From Amblyomma americanum (Eukaryota > Arthropoda > Arachnida > Ixodida > Ixodidae): 64,000 nt of DNA. The stretch's first letter is position 1, and each line of letters opens with the position of its first letter. The translations under genes were made by a program, and so were the position numbers. This document shows positions 56,894 to 64,000 of this stretch, piece after piece. A model generated the notes under the pieces. The model worked only from the letters and a program-made list of their open reading frames with translations, was not told where the DNA came from and made no database searches. The stretch spans positions 124,001 through 188,000 of the forward strand of contig NW_027526507.1 in the NCBI RefSeq assembly GCF_052857255.1. The letters are read 5' to 3'.

Positions 56894-58215
56894 AGTTTCG
56901 ATCTAAAACGATGTATCCCGTTGTTTTGAGCCGGAATACAAGTTTTCCTCCAGTTCTGAGAGAAAAAGTTTACAGGTCTCGTCTACTCTTCGACGACTTG
57001 TAAAATCGATGTTCGTGAATCTCGCTAGTTTCGATCTAAAACGATGTATCCCGTTGTTTTGAGCTGGAATACAAGTTATCCCGCAGTTCTGAGCGAAAAC
57101 GTTTACAGCTCTCTCTGGTCTACTCTTCGACGACTTGTAAAATCGTTGTTCGTGAATCTCGCTAGTTTCAATCTAAAACGATGTATCCCGGTGTTTTGAG
57201 CCGGAATACAAGTTTTCGCGCAGTTCTGAGAGAAAAAGTTTATACCTTTCTCTCGTCTACTCTTCGACGACTTGTAAAATCGATGCTCGTGAATTTTTCT
57301 AGTTTCGATCTAAAACGATGTATCTCGTTGTTTTGAGCCGGAATACAAGTTTTCGCGCAGTTCTGAGAGAAAAAGTTTACACCTTTCTCTCGTCAACTCT
57401 TCGACGACTTGTAAAATCGATGCTCGTGAATTTTGCTAGTTTCGATCTAAAACGATGTATCCCGTTGTTTTGAGCCGGAATACAAGTTTTCGTGCAGTTC
57501 TAAGAGAAAAAGTTTACACCTTTCTCTCGTCTACTCTTCGACGACTAGTAAAATTGATGCTCGTGAATTTTGCTAGTTTCGATCTAAAACGATGTATCTC
57601 GTTGTTTTGAGCCGGAATACAAGTTTTCGCGCAGTTCTAAGAGAAAAAGCTTACAGCTCTCTCTCGTCTACTCTTCGACGAGTTGTAAAATCGAAGTGCG
57701 TAAATCTCGCTGGTTTCGATCTGAAACGATGTATCCCGTTGTTTTGAGCCGGAATACAAGGTTTCCTCCAGTTCTGAGAGAAAAAGTTTACAGGTCTCGT
57801 CTTTTCTTCGACGACTTGTAAAATCGATGTTCGTGAATCTCGCTAGTTTCAATCTAAAACGATGTATCCCGGTGTTTTGAGCCGGAATACAATTTTTGCG
57901 CAGTTCTGAGATAAAACGTTTACAGCTTTCTCTCGTCTACTCTTCGACGACATGTAAAATCGATGTTCGTGAATCGCGCTAGTTTCAATCTAAAACGATG
58001 TATCCCGGTGTTTTGAGCCGGAATACAAGTTTTCGCGCCGTTCTGAGAGAAAAAGTTTACACCTTTCTCTCGTCTACTCTTCAACGACTTGTAAACTCGA
58101 TGCTCGTGAATTTTGCTAGTTTCGATTTAAAACGATGTATCCCGTTGTTTTGAGCCGGAATACAAGTTTTCGTGCAGTTTTGAGAGAAAAAGTTTACACC
58201 TTTCTCTCGTCTACT

Positions 58216-59576
58216 CTTCGACGACGTGTAAAATCGATGCTCGTGAATTTGCTAGTTTCGATCTAAGACGATGTATCTCGTTGTTTTGAGCCGGAATACA
58301 AGTTTTCGCGCAGTTCCGAGAGAAAAAGCTTACAGCTCTCTCTCGTCTACTCTTCGACGAGTTGTAAAATCGAAGTGCGTAAATCTCGCTAGTTTCGATC
58401 TAAAACGATGTATCCCGCTGTTTTGAGCCGGAATACAAGTTTTCCTCCAGTTCTGACAGAAAAAGTTTACAGGTCTCGTCTACTCTTCGACGACTTGTAA
58501 AATCGATGTTCGTGAATCTCGCTAGTTTCGATCTAAAACGATGTATCCCGTTGTTTCGAGCTGGAATACAAGTTATCCCGCAGTTCTGAGATAAAACGTT
58601 TACAGCTTTCTCTCGTCTACTCTTCGACGACATGTAAAATCGATGTTCGTGAATCGCGCTAGTTTCAATCTAAAACGATGTATCCCGGTGTTTTGAGCCG
58701 GAATACAAGTTTTCGCGCCGTTCTGAGAGAAAAAGTTTACACCTTTCTCTCGTCTACTCTTCGACGAGTTGTAAAATCGAAGTGCGTAAATCTCGCTGGT
58801 TTCGATCTGAAACGATGTATCCCGTTGTTTTGAGCCGGAATACAAGGTTTCCTCCAGTTCTGAGAGAAAAAGTTTACACCTTTCTCTCGTCTACTCTTCG
58901 ACGACGTGCAAAATCGATGCTCGTGAATTTGCTAGTTTCGATCTAAGACGATGTATCTCGTTGTTTTGAGCCGGAATACAAGTTTTCGCGCAGTTCCGAG
59001 AGAAAAAGCTTACAGCTCTCTCTCGTCTACTCTTCGACGAGTTGTAAAATCGAAGTGCGTAAATCTCGCTAGTTTCGATCTAAAACGATGTATCCCGCTG
59101 TTTTGAGCCGGAATACAAGTTTTCCTCCAGTTCTGACAGAAAAAGTTTACAGGTCTCGTCTACTCTTCGACGACATGTAAAATCGATGTTCGTGAATCGC
59201 GCTAGTTTCAATCTAAAACGATGTATCCCGGTGTTTTGAGCCGGAATACAAGTTTTCGCGCCGTTCTGAGAGAAAAAGTTTACACCTTTCTCTCGTCTAC
59301 TCTTCAACGACTTGTAAACTCGATGCTCGTGAATTTTGCTAGTGTCGATCTAAAACGATGTATCCCGTTGTTTTGAGCCGGAATACAAGTTTTCGCGCAG
59401 TTCTGAGAGAAAAAGTTTATACCTTTCTCTCGTCTACTCTTCGACGACTTGTAAAATCGATGCTCGTGAATTTTGCTAGTTTCGATCTAAAATGATGTAT
59501 CCCGTTGTTTTGAGCCGGAATACAAGTTTTCGTGCAGTTCTAAGAGAAAACGTTTACACCTTTCTCTCGTCTACTC
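58216..59576. repeat. Recent 680-bp tandem duplication with hybrid units
   Basis: The private CAGTTCCGAG occurs at 58311 and 58991, exactly 680 bp apart, with matching sequence around. Between them lie hybrid units: a c-type head joined to an e-type tail near 58755, and an a-type head joined to a c/d-type tail near 58865. The joins fall in the shared dyad-bearing core, as expected for unequal crossing-over there. Confidence 0.65.
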
Positions 59577-62500
59577 TTCGACGACTAGTAAAATTGATGC
59601 TCGTGAATTTTGCTAGTTTCGATCTAAAACGATGTATCTCGTTGTTTTGAGCCGGAATACAAGTTTTCGCGCAGTTCTGAGAGAAAAAGCTTACAGCTCT
59701 CTCTCGTCTACTCTTCGACGAGTTGTAAAATCGAAGTGCGTAAATCTCGCTGGTTTCGATCTAAAACGATGTATCCCGTTGTTTTGAGCCGGAATACAAG
59801 TTTTCCTCCAGTTCTGAGAGAAAAAGTTTACAGGTCTCGTCTTTTCTTCGACGACTTGTAAAATCGATGTTCGTGAATCTCGCTAGTTTCAATCTAAAAC
59901 GATGTATCCCGGTGTTTTGAGCCGGAATACAAGTTTTCGCGCAGTTCTGAGATAAAAAGTTTACAGCTTTCTCTCGTCTACTCTTCGACGACTTGTAAAA
60001 TCGATGTTCGTGAATCTCGCTAGTTTCGATCTAAAACGATGTATCCCGTTATTTTGAGCCGGAATACAAGTTTTCGCGCAGTTCTGAGAGAAAAAGTTTA
60101 CACCTTTCTCTCGTCTACTCTTCGACGACTTGTAAAATCGATGCTCGAGAATTTGCTAGTTTCGATCTAAGACGATGTATCTCGTTGTTTTCAGCCGGAA
60201 TACAAGTTTTCGCGCAGTTCTGAGAGAAAAAGCTTACAGCTCTCTCTCGTCTACTCTTCGACGAGTTGTAAAATCGAAGTGCGTAAATCTCGCTAGTTTC
60301 GATCTAAAACGATGTATCCCGTTGTTTTGAGCCGGAATACAAGTTTTCCTCCAGTTCTGAGAGAAAAAGTTTACAGGTCTCGTCTACTCTTCGACGACTT
60401 GTAAAATCGATGTTCGTGAATCTCGCTAGTTTCGATCTAAAACGATGTATCCCGTTGTTTTGAGCTGGAATACAAGTTATCCCGCTGTTCTGAGCGAAAA
60501 AGTTTACAGCTCTCTCTGGTCTACTCTTCGACGACTTGTAAAATCGAGGTTCGTGAATCTCGCTAGTTTCAATCTAAAACGATGTATCCCGGTGTTTTGA
60601 GCCGGAATACAAGTTTTCGTGCAGTTCTAAGAGAAAAAGTTTACACCATTCTCTCGTCTACTCTTCGACGACTAGTAAAATTGATGCTCGTGAATTTTGC
60701 TAGTTTCGATCTAAAACGATGTATCTCGTTGTTTTGAGCCGGAATACAAGTTTTCGCGCAGTTCTGAGAGAAAAAGCTTACAGCTCTCTCTCGTCTACTC
60801 TTCGACGAGTTGTAAAATCGAAGTGCGTAAATCTCGCTGGTTTCGATCTAAAACGATGTATCCCGTTGTTTTGAGCCGGAATACAAGTTTTCCTCCAGTT
60901 CTGAGAGAAAAAGTTTACAGGTCTCGTCTTTTCTTCGACGACTTGTAAAGTCGATGTTCGTGAATCTCGCTAGTTTCAATCTAAAACGATGTATCCCGGT
61001 GTTTTGAGCCGGAATACAAGTTTTCGCGCAGTTCTGATATAAAAAGTTTACAGCTTTCTCTCGTCTACTCTTCGACGACTTGTAAAATCGATGTTCGTGA
61101 ATCTCGCTAGTTTCGATCTAAACGATGTATCCCGTTATTTTGAGCCGGAATACAAGTTTTCGCGCAGTTCTGAGAGAAAAAGTTTACACCTTTCTCTCGT
61201 CTACTCTTCGACGACTTGTAAAATCGATGTTCGTGAATTTGCTAGTTTCGATCTAAGGCGATGTATCTCGTTGTTTTGAGCCGGAATACAAGTTTTCGCG
61301 CAGTTCTGAGAGAAAAAGCTTACAGCTCTCTCTCGTCTACTCTTCGACGAGTTGTAAAATCGAAGTGCGTAAATCTCGCTGGTTTCGATCTAAAACGATG
61401 TATCCCGTTGTTTTGAGCCGGAATACAAGTTTTCCTCCAGTTCTGAGAGAAAAAGTTTACAGGTCTCGTCTTTTCTTCGACGACTTGTAAAATCGATGTT
61501 CGTGAATCTCGCTAGTTTCAATCTAAAACGATGTATCCCGGTGTTTTGAGCCGGAATACAAGTTTTCGCGCAGTTCTGAGATAAAAAGTTTACAGCTTTC
61601 TCTCGTCTACTCTTCGACGACTTGTAAAATCGATGTTCGTGAATCTCGCTAGTTTCGATCTAAAACGATGTATCCCGTTATTTTGAGCCGGAATACAAGT
61701 TTTCGCGCAGTTCTGAGAGAAAAAGTTTACACCTTTCTCTCGTCTACTCTTCGACGACTTGTAAAATCGATGCTCGTGAATTTGCTAGTTTCGATCTAAG
61801 GCGATGTATCTCGTTGTTTTGAGCCGGAATACAAGTTTTCGCGCAGTTCTGAGAGAAAAAGCTTACAGCTCTCTCTCGTCTACTCTTCGACGAGTTGTAA
61901 AATCGAAGTCCGTAAATCTCGCTAGTTTCGATCTAAAACGATGTATCCCGCTGTTTTGAGCCGGAATACAAGTTTTCCTCCAGTTCTGACAGAAAAAGTT
62001 TACAGGTCTCGTCTACTCTTCGACGACTTGTAAAATCGATGTTCGTGAATCTCGCTAGTTTCGATCTAAAACGATGTATCCCGTTGTTTCGAGCTGGAAT
62101 ACAAGTTATCCCGCAGTTCTGAGATAAAACGTTTACAGCTTTCTCTCGTCTACTCTTCGACGACATGTAAAATCGATGTTCGTGAATCGCGCTAGTTTCA
62201 ATCTATAACGATGTATCCCGGTGTTTTGAGCCGGAATACAAGTTTTCGCGCCGTTCTGAGAGAAAACGTTTACACCTTTCTCTCGTCTACTGTTCAACGA
62301 CTTGTAAACTCGATGCTCGTGAATTTTGCTAGTGTCGATCTAAAACGATGTATCCCTTTGTTTTGAGCCGGAATACAAGTTTTCGCGCAGTTCTGAGAGA
62401 AAAAGTTTATACCTTTCTCTCGTCTACTCATCGACGACTTGTAAAATCGATGCTCGTGAATTTTGCTAGTTTCGATCTAAAACGATGTATCCCGTTGTTT

Positions 62501-64000
62501 TGAGCCGGAATACAAGTTTTCGTGCAGTTCTAAGAGAAAACGTTTACACCTTTCTCTCGTCTACTCTTCGACGACTAGTAAAATTGATGCTCGTGAATTT
62601 TGCTAGTTTCGATCTAAAACGATGTATCTCGTTGTTTTGAGCCGGAATACAAGTTTTCGCGCAGTTCTGAGAGAAAAAGCTTACAGCTCTCTCTCGTCTA
62701 CTCTTCGACGAGTTGTAAAATCGAAGTGCGTAAATCTCGCTGGTTGCGATCTAAAACGATGTATCCCGTTGTTTTGAGCCGGAATACAAGTTTTCCTCCA
62801 GTTCTGAGAGAAAAAGTTTACAGGTCTCGTCTTTTCTTCGACGACTTGTAAAATCGATGTTCGTGAATCTCGCTAGTTTCAATCTAAAACGATGTATCCC
62901 GGTGTTTTGAGCCGGAATACAAGTTTTCGCGCAGTTCTGAGATAAAAAGTTTACAGCTCTCTCTGGTCTACTCTTCGACGACTTGTAAAATCGAGGTTCG
63001 TGAATCTCGCTAGTTTCAATCTAAAACGATGTATCCCCGGTGTTTTGAGCCGGAATACAAGTTTTCGCGCAGTTCTGAGAGAAAAAGTTTATACCTTTCT
63101 CTCGTCTACTCTTCGACGACTTGTAAAATCGATGCTCGTGAATTTGCTAGTTTCGATCTAAGGCGATGTATCTCGTTGTTCTGAGCCGGAATACAAGTTT
63201 TCGCGCAGTTCTGAGAGAAAAAGCTTACAGCTCTCTCTCGTCTACTCTTCGACGAGTTGCAAAATCGAAGTGCGTAAATCTCGCTAGTTTCGATCTAAAA
63301 CGATGTATCCCGTTGTTTTGAGCCGGAATACAAGTTTTCCTCCAGTTCTGAGAGAAAAAGTTTACAGGTCTCGTCTACTCTTCGACGACTTGTAAAATCG
63401 ATGTTCGTAAATCTCGCTAGTTTCGATCTAAAACGATGTATCCCGTTGTTTTGAGCTGGAATACAAGTTATCCCGCAGTTCTGAGCGAAAACTTTTACAG
63501 CTTTCTCTCGTCTACTCTTCGACGACTTGTAAAATCGATGTTCGTGAATCTCGCTAGTTTCGATCTAAAACGATGTATCCCGTTATTTTGAGCCGGAATA
63601 CAAGTTTTCGCGCAGTTCTGAGAGAAAAAGTTTACACCTTTCTCTCGTCTACTCTTCGACGACTTGTAAAATCGATGCTCGTGAATTTTGCTAGTTTCGA
63701 TCTAAAACGATGTATCTCGTTGTTTTGAGCCGGAATACAAGTTTTCGCGCAGTTCTGAGAGAAAAAGCTTACAGCTCTCTCTCGTCTACTCTTCGACGAG
63801 TTGTAAAATCGAAGTGCGTAAATCTCGCTGGTTTCGATCTAAAACAATGTATCCCGTTGTTTTGAGCCGGAATACAAGTTTTCCTCCAGTTCTGAGAGAA
63901 AAAGTTTACAGGTCTCGTCTTTTCTTCGACGACTTGTAAAATCGATGTTCGTGAATCTCGCTAGTTTCAATCTAAAACGATGTATCCCGGTGTTTTGAGC

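Larger units (their letters stand above)
34426..57010. repeat. Tandem 11.4-kb satellite super-repeat (two copies)
   Basis: Copy I is about 34426-45847 and copy II about 45848-57010. The offset is 11,422 bp (84 units) for markers at 35277/46699, 37181/48603, 39765/51187 and 41532/52954. It becomes 11,153 bp for 44116/55269 and 44796/55949, because copy I has about three units at 42885-43260 where copy II has one (net 269 bp). Copy I starts inside the second 6,533-bp copy, so the 11.4-kb duplication is the later event. Confidence 0.85.
25999..64000. repeat. 136-bp satellite array, 38 kb uninterrupted (about 279 units)
   Basis: Unit types a to e continue to the window end with no inserted element and no gene. 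The basic 680-bp higher-order unit appears at, for example, 26019/26699, 28744/29424, 35277/35957, 46699/47379 and 55269/55949. On top of it lie longer duplications, annotated separately. Additional unit types appear that are rarer near the LINEs, such as one with GTTATCCCGCAG plus GAGCGAAAA and TCTCTGGTC, and one with ACGATGGCTCCCG. Short open frames on both strands repeat with the units and are not genes. Confidence 0.95.

Noticed and set aside
26019..62166. Repeated 77 to 81-residue open frames on the minus strand of the satellite
   Set aside because: They recur with unit pairs of 270 bp, exist only where two unit types adjoin, and carry no start context or conserved codon pattern. They follow from repeat length, not coding.
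25999..64000. Host genes, tRNA, rRNA or telomeric repeats
   Set aside because: I read through the array and found only satellite units; no TTAGG-type repeats, tRNA-like box pairs or non-repeat stretches were seen.

Overview
This window is eukaryotic repeat DNA with no host single-copy gene, RNA gene or CRISPR array that I can support. Two components fill it: a tandem satellite with a unit of about 136 bp, and four copies of one non-LTR retrotransposon (LINE) embedded in that satellite, all on the + strand. The reverse transcriptase and C-terminal style (LERVQRKAVRF near the end), the APE-type endonuclease and the AATAAA-rich 3' end fit the CR1/L2/Jockey group of animal LINEs. The host is most likely an arthropod and plausibly a tick, but that is a judgement from style and cannot be proved from the window.

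Layout: 1-3122 is the 3' part of LINE copy 1; 3123-5576 satellite (about 18 units); 5577-9880 LINE copy 2, full length; 9881-16420 satellite (about 48 units); 16421-20729 LINE copy 3; 20730-21686 satellite (about 7 units); 21687-25998 LINE copy 4; 25999-64000 uninterrupted satellite (about 279 units).

A full-length copy is about 4.3 kb. It begins with two complete 255-bp monomers and a 63-bp partial third, each complete monomer carrying CCAAT, a CRE-like site, TATAAA and an arthropod-type TCAGT initiator. ORF1 follows: a hydrophobic Cys-rich leader ending in a 2A-like recoding motif (GDVEENPG/P), a coiled coil, an RRM-like domain and a C-terminal domain. ORF2 (902 codons) holds the endonuclease and reverse transcriptase. 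A 150-bp 3' UTR carries a hairpin and an AATAAA-type tail. In three of four copies a TAG separates ORF1 from ORF2 in the same frame; copy 2 has TAT there and reads through. No ORF2 is intact: each copy carries its own stops or frameshifts.

All junctions fall at the same satellite position, with the same 6-bp TAAATC duplication and the same private flanking variant. The copies therefore look like one insertion later amplified together with the satellite. The satellite is organised as a five-type, 680-bp higher-order repeat, overlaid by much larger near-identical duplications with offsets of 1,767, 6,533 and 11,422 bp.

Points most worth a second look: a 2A motif behind a signal-like leader; promoter monomers whose predicted start site coincides with the element's real 5' end; an in-frame amber codon between the ORFs; a GDFN to GNFN change in the endonuclease shared by all copies; and the nested satellite duplications.
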